A stretch of 64,000 nt of DNA from Azospirillum fermentarium (GTDB taxonomy: Bacteria > Pseudomonadota > Alphaproteobacteria > Azospirillales > Azospirillaceae): NCBI RefSeq assembly GCF_025961205.1, contig NZ_JAOQNH010000004.1:62001-126000 (forward strand). The letters are read 5' to 3'. A program made the position numbers and the translations under genes. Shown in pieces: positions 50,603 to 57,911 of this stretch. Within the stretch, counting starts at the first letter, position 1; the number at the start of each line of letters is the position of its first letter. The notes under the pieces are model-generated. The model was given only the letters and a program-made list of their open reading frames with translations, had not been told where the DNA came from and ran no database searches.

Positions 50603-51886
50603 TCAGGGCCGCCAGAGATCGATCCCATCGGGCCGCCCATGGCGATTCAGGCAGGACCGGACATCCACCACCAACCCTGCTCCGCCCAGGAGCAAGGCGC
50701 TCAGCTCTGCCCAGGACAGCCGGCGGTAATCATGGTGCGGCACGGCCAGGATCACCGCGTCGGCCGCTTCCAGCCTGTCGAACGGCACCAGATCCAGGCC
50801 ATGCTCGTGGCGTGCATGTCTGGGATCGGCCAAAGGATCGCTGACCTGGACCCGCACGCCAAAGCTTACCAGTTCATGCACGATATCGATGACGCGGGTG
50901 TTGCGGATATCCGGGACGTTTTCCTTGAAGGTCAGCCCCAGGACCGTGATCATCCGTGGGCGGGTGCCGTGGCGCAGCAGGTGCTTTACGGTCTCCTGCG
51001 CGATTCGAAGCCCCATACCGTCGTTGATCCGCCGCCCGGCCAGGATCACCTCGGGATGATAGCCGAACTGTTCGGCCCGGTAGGTCAGGTAATAGGGATC
51101 GACGCCGATGCAGTGGCCCCCCACCAGACCCGGCGTGAAAGGCAGAAAATTCCATTTTGTGCCGGCCGCCGCCAACACGTCATGGGTATCGATGCCCAGG
51201 CGCTGGAAGATGATCGACAGCTCGTTCATCAGCGCGATGTTCAGGTCACGCTGGGTGTTCTCGATGACTTTGGCCGCTTCGGCCACGGCGATGGAGGGGG
51301 CGCGGTGAATGCCTGCCTTGACCACGCTGCCATAGACGGCTGCTATCATGTCCAGGGTGGCGGCATCGGACCCCGACACCACTTTGGTTATGCTCTCGAA
51401 CCGGTGTTGCCGGTCGCCGGGGTTGATGCGTTCGGGGGAATAGCCCACGCCGAAATCCCGCCCCAGCCGCAAACCCGATTCCGCTTCCAGGATCGGCACG
51501 CAGTCCTCTTCGGTGGCGCCAGGATAGACGGTGGATTCGTAGACAACGATCGCGCCTGGTTTCAGATACCGGCCCACGGTCTTTGACGCCGCCAGAAGCG
51601 GCCCCAGGTCGGGACGTTTGGTGACGGTGACCGGGGTGGGAACGGTGATGATATGGAAATCGGCCTCGGCCAGCCGGGCCGGGTCGCTGGTCAGATCCAG
51701 AGGAACGGCGGCCAGCCTATCCGTGCCGATCTCGCCCGTTCGGTCATGGCCGTCGGCCAGTTCCCGGATACGCTCCGGGTCGATATCGAACGCAATCACG
51801 GCGCCATGGTGCGCAGCCATCGCCACGGCGACGGGCAAACCCACGTAACCCAAGCCGATCACGGCAACGCGACGGGGCGAATTCAT
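50603..51886 (-). CDS. UDP-sugar 6-dehydrogenase (UDP-HexNAc dehydrogenase type)
   Basis: 427 residues. Two-domain UDP-glucose/GDP-mannose dehydrogenase family: it oxidises the C6 hydroxyl of a UDP-sugar to a carboxylate with two NAD. N-terminal Gly-Leu-Gly-Tyr-Val-Gly-Leu-Pro at 11-18; catalytic Cys259 in Gly-Gly-His-Cys-Ile-Gly-Val-Asp-Pro-Tyr-Tyr; Thr-Phe-Lys-Glu-Asn near the domain joint. The Tyr-Tyr-Leu after the Cys loop and the Asn-Phe-Leu-Pro-Phe element favour the TviB/WbpO group acting on UDP-GlcNAc or UDP-GalNAc over UDP-glucose. First gene of the leftward unit with the two following transferases. Confidence 0.9.
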   Translation of the reverse strand: MNSPRRVAVIGLGYVGLPVAVAMAAHHGAVIAFDIDPERIRELADGHDRTGEIGTDRLAAVPLDLTSDPARLAEADFHIITVPTPVTVTKRPDLGPLLAASKTVGRYLKPGAIVVYESTVYPGATEEDCVPILEAESGLRLGRDFGVGYSPERINPGDRQHRFESITKVVSGSDAATLDMIAAVYGSVVKAGIHRAPSIAVAEAAKVIENTQRDLNIALMNELSIIFQRLGIDTHDVLAAAGTKWNFLPFTPGLVGGHCIGVDPYYLTYRAEQFGYHPEVILAGRRINDGMGLRIAQETVKHLLRHGTRPRMITVLGLTFKENVPDIRNTRVIDIVHELVSFGVRVQVSDPLADPRHARHEHGLDLVPFDRLEAADAVILAVPHHDYRRLSWAELSALLLGGAGLVVDVRSCLNRHGRPDGIDLWRP

Positions 51887-52083
51887 TCTGAAAGCGACCG
51901 TTTTTTTCTGTCTTTTCGTGCCGGTTTTCACCCCGGTCAGGCAGAGATACCGTTACCCCTGCCGTTTGGCAACATTTGATCGTTCTGCTCAATATTATGG
52001 CGAAGCAAGACAGGGGGATTGACGGTTCGATGATTGAGCGATGGCCGGCTGCCGTTAACATCAGGCTTGGATTGTGGCGTGTC
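51887..52083. other. divergent intergenic region
   Basis: Part of a 600-base gap between the dehydrogenase gene (minus strand) and the radical SAM gene (plus strand). Composition shifts from GC-rich to AT-rich toward the right. No gene is supported here. The dehydrogenase promoter must lie in it, but I see no clear motif. Confidence 0.4.
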
Positions 52084-52112
52084 TTGAAAAAAATGAATGC
52101 CTTTTGTATAGT
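52084..52112 (+). promoter_or_regulatory. sigma70-type promoter
   Basis: TTGAAA (52084-52089), 17 bases, then TATAGT (52107-52112). Each hexamer matches the consensus at five of six positions and the spacing is ideal. It points toward the small open frame at 52152 and the radical SAM gene. It is the best-looking promoter I found in the window, in an AT-richer block. Confidence 0.6.
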
Positions 52113-52151
52113 CCATCCTCACATTAATTATGAAGATGATATAGGATAATC

Positions 52152-52412
52152 ATGGGCCTTGGCATATGGGACGATTTCGATATCGCTCTGCTTGGTCGTG
52201 ATGATACCGATAATATGCCGCGAAAGCCTCTGAATATTTCCGCTGGAATTATTAAAGATGGGTACGCCGAAGAGGTGTCGGCCCCTCATGCCGGTGGGGA
52301 AGCGATACGTGAACAAGTCAAGTTTTTCTTCAGCCTGACGCATTGTTTCAAGCTGTTCCAAGTGAAATTTTCTCGATTTCAGCAACTTCGGCATGCTGTC
52401 CGGTTGTTGTGA
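52152..52412 (+). CDS. possible small leader protein, 86 aa
   Basis: An open frame with AGGA five bases before its ATG, 40 bases after the promoter at 52084-52112. The N-terminal part is acidic (Trp-Asp-Asp-Phe-Asp), the C-terminal part hydrophobic and basic. I recognise no family. A longer frame also lies on the opposite strand (52128-52511), so coding status is uncertain. If translated it would sit in the leader of the radical SAM transcript. Confidence 0.3.
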   Translation: MGLGIWDDFDIALLGRDDTDNMPRKPLNISAGIIKDGYAEEVSAPHAGGEAIREQVKFFFSLTHCFKLFQVKFSRFQQLRHAVRLL

Positions 52413-52491
52413 TAAAATGATCTGTAAAATGATACTCACTTCATTAGTGAGTAATGATGCTGATCCTGACAGTGGCGCTGACAAAGGCTTT

Positions 52492-54069
52492 ATGATGATT
52501 GGCAAGACCATGTGTGAAAGCGATCGTGCCTATCCTGCCCCAGGTTCTGAGGCCCAATCGGGAAGCCTCAATCCGATAGGGCTTATTATTCCGCCATCAG
52601 CCTTTCTGCTTGATGAGAGAGTCTTTGTCAGTCTTGGAATATTGAAGATTGCAAGTGCTCTGGAACAGCAGGGCCATGCTGTTGCGCTTCTCGATCTTTC
52701 GGGCATCAAGAACTTTGATGACGCTCTGGTCTCCTTCTTGGATGATAATGTCATAAAGGTCATCGGGATCACAGCAACCACCCCTCAGCTTCCGGCCATT
52801 GCGGTCGTGGCAGCCACCATCCGCCGTTTGCGGCCTGATATCCGTCTCATTCTGGGCGGGCCGCATGTAACCTTGGTCTATGCCGCCTTGAAGCTTGAGC
52901 GGCGTACGCGGCCCGGTGTCCAGGGCCGTGCGGCTCAGGCCGCAGCCCAATTGGAAGAGATGTTTGATGTTCTTGTGACCGGGGATGGCGAACGGGCCGT
53001 CTTTGCAGCCCTGGCACCAGATGCGCCAAAGGTCATTGATGGGGATGACAACAAGGGGCCTTATTTCCTCAGCAACGCGGATTTTACCGCCAGCCCCTTG
53101 CCGGCGCGTCATTTGATCGACCTTAACACATATAAGTATTCTATCGAGGGATCTCCTGCAACCAGCCTTATTGCTCAGCTCGGATGCCCGTTCAGCTGTG
53201 GGTTTTGTGGTGGCAGAAACAGTAAGAGTCTGCGAATCATTCGAACGAGAACGGTTGAATCCATTCTCGCGGAAGTGAAATTCCTTCATAAGGAGTATGG
53301 ATATACTGGGTTTATGTTCTATGATGACGAGTTGAACGTCACGAAGACGATGGTCAATTTGCTTAATGGATTGGCTGATCTTCAGGAGGAATTGGGGGCA
53401 AAATTTCAATTGAGGGGCTTTGTCAAAGCCGAGCTGTTCACGGAGGAGCAGGCTGAGGCAATGGTGCGTGCCGGATTCCGTTGGCTTTTGTGTGGGTTTG
53501 AAGCAGCTCATCCACGGATTCTGACCAACATCCGGAAGCGCGCTACGCTGGAAGAAAATACCCGCGCTGTTGAGATCGCTAAGAAGTATGGGCTTAAGGT
53601 TAAGGCTTTGATGTCTTTGGGGCATCCTGGAGAAACAGAAGAAACGGCTCTTTCGATTCGTGACTGGTTGATTAAGTCACAAGTCGATGATTTTGATTGT
53701 ACAGTAATTACAACTTATCCTGGAACTCCGTATTACGATGAGGCAGTCCCTCATCCTGATCTTCCCGATGTATGGACATATACTCAACCTGAGACAGGCG
53801 ATCGCTTGCATTCCGAGAATGTCAACTTCATGCGGACCGCCGAGTATTATAAGGGAGACCCCGAAGGAGGGTATGTATCCCATATCTTTACTGATGCACT
53901 ATCGCCTCGTGATATTGTTAATCTTCGGAATGTTATCGAACGTGATGTGCGGGCGGCTCTCGGGATCCCATTCAACCCCTCCCGCGCAGCTGTCCTTTAT
54001 GAACATTCGATGGGGCAGAGCCTTCCTCCCTTTATCCTGCGGTCAAGTTCAGTGACCCAACATCAGTAA
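52492..54069 (+). CDS. B12-binding-domain radical SAM protein
   Basis: 525 residues from the ATG at 52492 (AAAGG upstream; ATG 52495 is equally good). Residues about 20-195 resemble the cobalamin-binding fold that precedes many radical SAM domains, including Gly-Gly-Pro-His-Val, but the Asp-x-His-x2-Gly cobalt-ligand motif is not present (Leu-Asp-Leu-Ser-Gly instead). The CxxxCxxC motif is at Cys232, Cys236 and Cys239. A Tyr-Asp-Asp-Glu-Leu block and Gly-His-Pro-Gly-Glu-Thr follow. Such enzymes methylate unactivated carbons or rearrange C-C bonds, so a C-methylated or otherwise altered sugar is possible. Codons are AT-richer than the surroundings. It starts the second imported-looking block. 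Confidence 0.83.
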   Translation: MMIGKTMCESDRAYPAPGSEAQSGSLNPIGLIIPPSAFLLDERVFVSLGILKIASALEQQGHAVALLDLSGIKNFDDALVSFLDDNVIKVIGITATTPQLPAIAVVAATIRRLRPDIRLILGGPHVTLVYAALKLERRTRPGVQGRAAQAAAQLEEMFDVLVTGDGERAVFAALAPDAPKVIDGDDNKGPYFLSNADFTASPLPARHLIDLNTYKYSIEGSPATSLIAQLGCPFSCGFCGGRNSKSLRIIRTRTVESILAEVKFLHKEYGYTGFMFYDDELNVTKTMVNLLNGLADLQEELGAKFQLRGFVKAELFTEEQAEAMVRAGFRWLLCGFEAAHPRILTNIRKRATLEENTRAVEIAKKYGLKVKALMSLGHPGETEETALSIRDWLIKSQVDDFDCTVITTYPGTPYYDEAVPHPDLPDVWTYTQPETGDRLHSENVNFMRTAEYYKGDPEGGYVSHIFTDALSPRDIVNLRNVIERDVRAALGIPFNPSRAAVLYEHSMGQSLPPFILRSSSVTQHQ

Positions 54070-54293
54070 TGTTCGGGTGTCGTCAATCCCGGTGTGGCGA
54101 AGGGGGGCTCTCACGCAAACTCTGTGAACACGCCCGCCGATAATCTTGGAAGATGCTGTGGCTATGGTGGAGGGAGGTACTGTGCACAGTACCTCCGCCG
54201 GCGCGCTCAAAATTTCTACACAGGCCTGGCTGGTCTGTCTTGCCGTTGACGAGCGCCAGAGGCGCAGCACGGAGACAAGGCCTTATCGGAGCA
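54070..54293. other. intergenic 224 bp with a perfect palindrome
   Basis: Between converging radical SAM and GT-B-like genes. It contains the palindrome described at 54173-54196. GC content rises sharply here compared with both flanking genes, as if a small GC-rich piece were inserted. A short open frame on either strand is not convincing as a gene, and I found no terminal repeats. Confidence 0.45.
54173..54196. repeat. 24-bp perfect palindrome
   Basis: GGAGGTAC, TGTGCACA, GTACCTCC: the outer eight bases on each side are reverse complements and the middle eight are self-complementary. It could form a 12-bp cruciform or hairpin or bind a dimeric protein. No T run follows, so an intrinsic terminator is unlikely. 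Confidence 0.7.
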
Positions 54294-55418
54294 TTAACGG
54301 AAGTGAAGTCGCAAAGTTTCAATCATTCGGGCGATGCGGTTGACCATCGTGTGGTTTCTCATGGCATAAAGGTGGCGCTTATAAGCTCCCTCCCTGCCCC
54401 CCTGATCAAACTGCTTCAAGGCAATTTCATAAGCCCGTCGAATCTCATTAATATCATAATAATTGAACCGAATAACTGGAAGTCTCAACTGATCTTCTAC
54501 GCTGATAATATGGTCTAGACCATTGATGTTGGAGCAAACCAATGGAATCTGTCCTGCAGACAAGGCATCGAAAATGCGAATCGGTATGTCAGTATTAATA
54601 GATACGGACAATGATACCTTATGATTTACCCATTCTGCGAATCTATCCTCTGTAGTTGGCAGATTATAGTATTTATCATTGATTATGTTCTGTGGGCGCA
54701 GATACAAATTATTTTCGGTAATTTTCTCTATACACTCTCGCAATATAAAATTGCGACTCATGTCTGGATATTCTCTGAATCCACCGTATAGTGAATCGGA
54801 CCTTTGGCGTGCTCCGAACTTAATATACATCTCCTCCATTTCATGAATTGATCCAAATTGATAGGTTGCTGCTGGAAGTGAATTCATTACATGAGTATTG
54901 ATTGTCTTGAGGTAATCGACGCTTGTCTCGTGTATTGGGAATACAATATCAAAGTACGACGATATGGACAGGGATGTGCCAAACATATGGTGGTGATCCC
55001 ATAGCCATATACACGAAATACCATTTTTGCCGCAATTAATTGTATAATTAACAGCAGAAGAAAGATTATTTTGCGTCAATACATAATTACTCGTCGTGAA
55101 AAATATGTCATATAGTTCAGTTTCTTTCTCAAGATCTTCCGCTTTTTCTATTATCTTTACATTGTGGCCATGCATCCTGAAATGATTCGATATTGCTTCA
55201 GATATATGGTCATAAAAAAGCCCAACGATATTGAGCGAGGGCTTTTCAGCAATGGCTCGGCCTTTTCTGGAGACGATCAGTGCTTTTTGGGTTCGCAGAG
55301 CCGCAACCTCATCCGAGGCGGCATTTTCGAGGGCGCGAAGCTGTTGGTTGGCCTGCGCGATCCTCCCAATTACCTTTTGCGCAATCTCATGAGACAGGTT
55401 GAATGTTTCTGCGGCCAT
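54294..55418 (-). CDS. GT-B-like glycosyltransferase
   Basis: 374 residues from the ATG at 55418 (GGAG about 11 bases upstream); a TTG at 55442 would add eight. The first 45 residues form a helix likely to be a short coiled coil. The C-terminal half reads Val-Ser-Leu-Ser-Val-Ser-Ile-Asn-Thr, then Pro-Ile-Arg-Ile-Phe-Asp-Ala-Leu-Ser-Ala-Gly-Gln-Ile-Pro-Leu-Val near 284-299. This is the donor-binding Glu/Asp-Ala-x-x-x-Gly pattern of GT1/GT4 proteins, often seen in spore- or glycoprotein-related transferases. Strongly AT-rich with many ATA and AAT codons, unlike the bulk of the window. Confidence 0.78.
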   Translation of the reverse strand: MAAETFNLSHEIAQKVIGRIAQANQQLRALENAASDEVAALRTQKALIVSRKGRAIAEKPSLNIVGLFYDHISEAISNHFRMHGHNVKIIEKAEDLEKETELYDIFFTTSNYVLTQNNLSSAVNYTINCGKNGISCIWLWDHHHMFGTSLSISSYFDIVFPIHETSVDYLKTINTHVMNSLPAATYQFGSIHEMEEMYIKFGARQRSDSLYGGFREYPDMSRNFILRECIEKITENNLYLRPQNIINDKYYNLPTTEDRFAEWVNHKVSLSVSINTDIPIRIFDALSAGQIPLVCSNINGLDHIISVEDQLRLPVIRFNYYDINEIRRAYEIALKQFDQGGREGAYKRHLYAMRNHTMVNRIARMIETLRLHFR

Positions 55419-55733
55419 GGCGAAGTCCGACTCCAGAGGCAAGCATAAAGTGAAATCTTAATTAATATGGCATGATAAATTTATTTGGTCAAGTTGACGC
55501 CGATGCTTTTTTACGGATCGGGAATGTATTTTTTCTTGAAAAATTGGTTGATCCAAAGTCCTATTTTTTGCGTAACATGAATTAACTATTTATTATTCAA
55601 GAGAGATAATCTGCTATCAAAAAAATTTGTCTCCGCCCGCGCGGACAGAGGCCCGGTTGCTGGAACGGGAAAGGGTGGATAATATCCACCTTCTCAGATA
55701 CCGCCTTGCCTTGAGGGCTTCAAAGGATACGTT
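55419..55733. other. divergent AT-rich intergenic region, 315 bp
   Basis: It separates the GT-B-like gene (minus) from the GT8-like gene (plus). AT-rich up to about 55,615. A possible promoter for the rightward gene is TTGCGT (55568-55573), 17 bases, TATTAT (55591-55596); the -10 is good, the -35 poor. The composition changes back to GC-rich at about 55,625, marking the end of the AT-richer block. No gene or RNA is supported. Confidence 0.4.
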
Positions 55734-56642
55734 ATGGCCGCTTCCAACGCCGACACCACCTGTCTGGTGGTCTGCGCCGACAGCAATATCTTCGATCTTC
55801 TGGTGGGCTTGTTGCTGTCGTTGCAGGCGCGCGATCGCTCCCGGTACGTGGTGGGATTGATCGATGTCGGGTTGGACCAGCCCCAGCGGGACTACCTGAA
55901 GAATCTGTGCGATGGGATCGAGCCCGTGGATCCCGAGCGTCTGGTCCCGTTGCCCGATGAAATCCGCCGTAAGATCGAAGGCCAAAGCCCATTCTGGCGG
56001 GCGCAGGCGTGCCGCCCCTTCCTGCCGGAGTATTTTCCCGGCCATCGCCATTATGTTCATCTGGATGCTGATATGTGGGTCCAGAGCTTTGGCTTCCTGG
56101 ATGCCGCGCGGGATTTCATGGACGCTGGGAAAGCGGTGATCGTACCGGAGGCCGACGCCATGTATCCGCACCTTTTCTCCTGGCAGGCAAGTGAACGCTA
56201 TACCACGGACAAAGCGGTACTGACGGCCCAGATCCTCGGTGAAACGGTGGCGCGCCAAACGTCGGCCATGCCCTATCTGAACACGGGCTTTTTCGGTCTC
56301 CACCGGGATGCGCCCCATTGGGGGGTGTTCAAGGATTGGCTGGGTCGTGCCTTTGCCCGCGGTTACCACCATCTCAGCGAACAGATGACCTTCAATGCCG
56401 TCCTTTACCATCTGACGGGAAGGGTTCAGGCCATGCCGGCAGTGTGCAACTGGCTGTGCAGCTATGCCACCCCGGTGCGCGACGAGCAGGGGCGATGGTG
56501 TTCACCGGGATACCCGCGCCAGCCCATCGACCTGTTGCATCTGACCGGGACCGACAAGGTGGCGCGGTACAAGCCTCTGGGGCTGCTGTACGATGGTGGC
56601 GCCTATCTGCAGGGCATTGCGCACCTCTGCCGTACGGCCTGA
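55734..56642 (+). CDS. GT8-like glycosyltransferase
   Basis: 302 residues. Asp111-Ala-Asp113 follows a Tyr-Val-His-Leu strand and precedes Met-Trp, the DxD metal site of family 8-like (GT-A) transferases. Asn-Thr-Gly-Phe-Phe-Gly-Leu near 182-188 is the second typical block (acceptor/donor loop). Leu-Leu-His-Leu-Thr-Gly near the C-terminus has the His used in family 8 for metal binding. A retaining transferase, probably on LPS or capsule. ATG 55734 has AAGGA six bases upstream. It is followed after nine bases by a GT61 gene in the same operon. Confidence 0.85.
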   Translation: MAASNADTTCLVVCADSNIFDLLVGLLLSLQARDRSRYVVGLIDVGLDQPQRDYLKNLCDGIEPVDPERLVPLPDEIRRKIEGQSPFWRAQACRPFLPEYFPGHRHYVHLDADMWVQSFGFLDAARDFMDAGKAVIVPEADAMYPHLFSWQASERYTTDKAVLTAQILGETVARQTSAMPYLNTGFFGLHRDAPHWGVFKDWLGRAFARGYHHLSEQMTFNAVLYHLTGRVQAMPAVCNWLCSYATPVRDEQGRWCSPGYPRQPIDLLHLTGTDKVARYKPLGLLYDGGAYLQGIAHLCRTA

Positions 56643-56651
56643 TAGGGGGAT

Positions 56652-57851
56652 ATGACGTTGCGTCCGTTCACCTTCATCTCTGCCGAGCGCTTGTGCCCGC
56701 AGGTGGCATCTGTGGATCAGATGGACCCGGCCATTCCGGGCCGCGTGACCATTCATCCGGCGGGAAGCATCGCCCATCAGCCGCCCCGCTATGCCTTTGA
56801 CGACGACGACCTGATGGCGCCGGGGCAGGTCTCGGAAGCGCCGATCAATCTGCGTGCTCACACCGCTGACCACAGCAGCACCTTTCTGGCAACGTTGCCA
56901 GGGGCGGTCGTGGAAAAATTCGCCGCCTTCCCGACCCCAGCCAACACGTTCCATGTCTTCGCCGATGAAGGGGTGGCGGTTGCAGAGGCATTTCACAACC
57001 GTACCAGCCATGAATTTGTATCGCGGCTGATGGGGGAATGCCTGACCGTGCCGGCATCGGGCGGTGGTCCCAGCCTGGCGGTGCCCGTGGTCGATTGGGC
57101 CGAGCCTGACCTGACGGTGGCCGAACCGTGCCTGCTGATGTCCAGCCGTTTCATTCATCACAACTATTATCACTGGCTCTTTGAAGGGTTGACCCGTTTC
57201 TGGTGCCGGGAGCATCTGCCGGATTTCGACTCCCTGACCCTGATTCTGCCATCGGGTGATCTGCGCCCTTTCCACACGGGAGTGTTGGAGCGCATGGGGT
57301 TGCGCAATCGGCTGATGGTCTTGAACCGCCGGCTCACCCGGTTCGAGCGGCTGTGGTTCCCGTCCTTTCTCGATCCAGGTACGGTGACTCCCCGTCAGGT
57401 GGCGTGGCTCCGGCGGCTGATGTTTTCGGTTTTCCCTGCCGCGGCGGCCCCGGCCCGGCGGCGGCGCATCTATGTGTCCCGTTGTGACGCCAAGGCCCGC
57501 ATCGTCAGCAATGAGGCCGAGGTGATGGCCCGTCTGGAACCGCTGGGCTTCACCATGATCGTACCGGGCCGCATGAGTCTGGAGCAGCAGGTCGCTGCCT
57601 TCGCCGGAGCCGAAATGGTGGTGGCGCCCCATGGGGCAGCCAATGCCAGCATCGCCTTTTGTCCTCCGGGAACGCCGTTTATCGAACTGGTGCCTGCCGG
57701 TAACCGGTCGGCCCTTTACTGGATGCAAGCGAATGTGGGCGGGTTGCCTTATGGGCGCCTGGTGTGTGCCGAGGACCGCCCCGGTGTTTCAATGATCGCT
57801 GATCCGGTACGGCTGGCCCATATGGTGCAGCAGGCCGTGAAGGACTGCTGA
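56652..57851 (+). CDS. family 61 glycosyltransferase
   Basis: 399 residues. His-His-Asn-Tyr-Tyr-His-Trp-Leu-Phe-Glu near 169-178 and, later, Gly-Ala-Glu-Met-Val-Val-Ala-Pro-His-Gly-Ala-Ala near 317-328 with Phe-Cys-Pro-Pro-Gly-Thr are the hallmarks of GT61 (DUF563), which includes plant xylosyltransferases and bacterial capsule enzymes. The central basic Arg-Arg-Arg-Arg-Ile-Tyr-Val-Ser-Arg stretch near 272-280 is also usual. Soluble or membrane-peripheral. Operon with the GT8-like gene; converges on the SPINDLY-type gene at 57908, with an imperfect hairpin between them. Confidence 0.9.
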   Translation: MTLRPFTFISAERLCPQVASVDQMDPAIPGRVTIHPAGSIAHQPPRYAFDDDDLMAPGQVSEAPINLRAHTADHSSTFLATLPGAVVEKFAAFPTPANTFHVFADEGVAVAEAFHNRTSHEFVSRLMGECLTVPASGGGPSLAVPVVDWAEPDLTVAEPCLLMSSRFIHHNYYHWLFEGLTRFWCREHLPDFDSLTLILPSGDLRPFHTGVLERMGLRNRLMVLNRRLTRFERLWFPSFLDPGTVTPRQVAWLRRLMFSVFPAAAAPARRRRIYVSRCDAKARIVSNEAEVMARLEPLGFTMIVPGRMSLEQQVAAFAGAEMVVAPHGAANASIAFCPPGTPFIELVPAGNRSALYWMQANVGGLPYGRLVCAEDRPGVSMIADPVRLAHMVQQAVKDC

Positions 57852-57880
57852 CGGCTCTTGTCGTCGCCTGTTTGAAGTCG

Positions 57881-57911
57881 TGAATGCCCGCCAGCATGCG
57901 CCGGCATTCAC
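57881..57911. terminator. hairpin between convergent genes
   Basis: A 9-bp perfect stem (GTGAATGCC at 57881-57889 with GGCATTCAC at 57903-57911) and a 13-base loop straddle the end of the converging SPINDLY-type gene. No T run is seen, so termination by this element alone is doubtful. Confidence 0.3.

Noticed and set aside
52128-52511. 127-residue minus-strand frame before the radical SAM gene
   Set aside because: No ribosome site and no recognisable fold; it overlaps the start of the radical SAM gene and a better-supported plus-strand frame.
54049-54343. Transposase fragment between the radical SAM and GT-B-like genes
   Set aside because: Short frames on both strands were compared with common transposase endings and none matched well enough; only the palindrome is reported.
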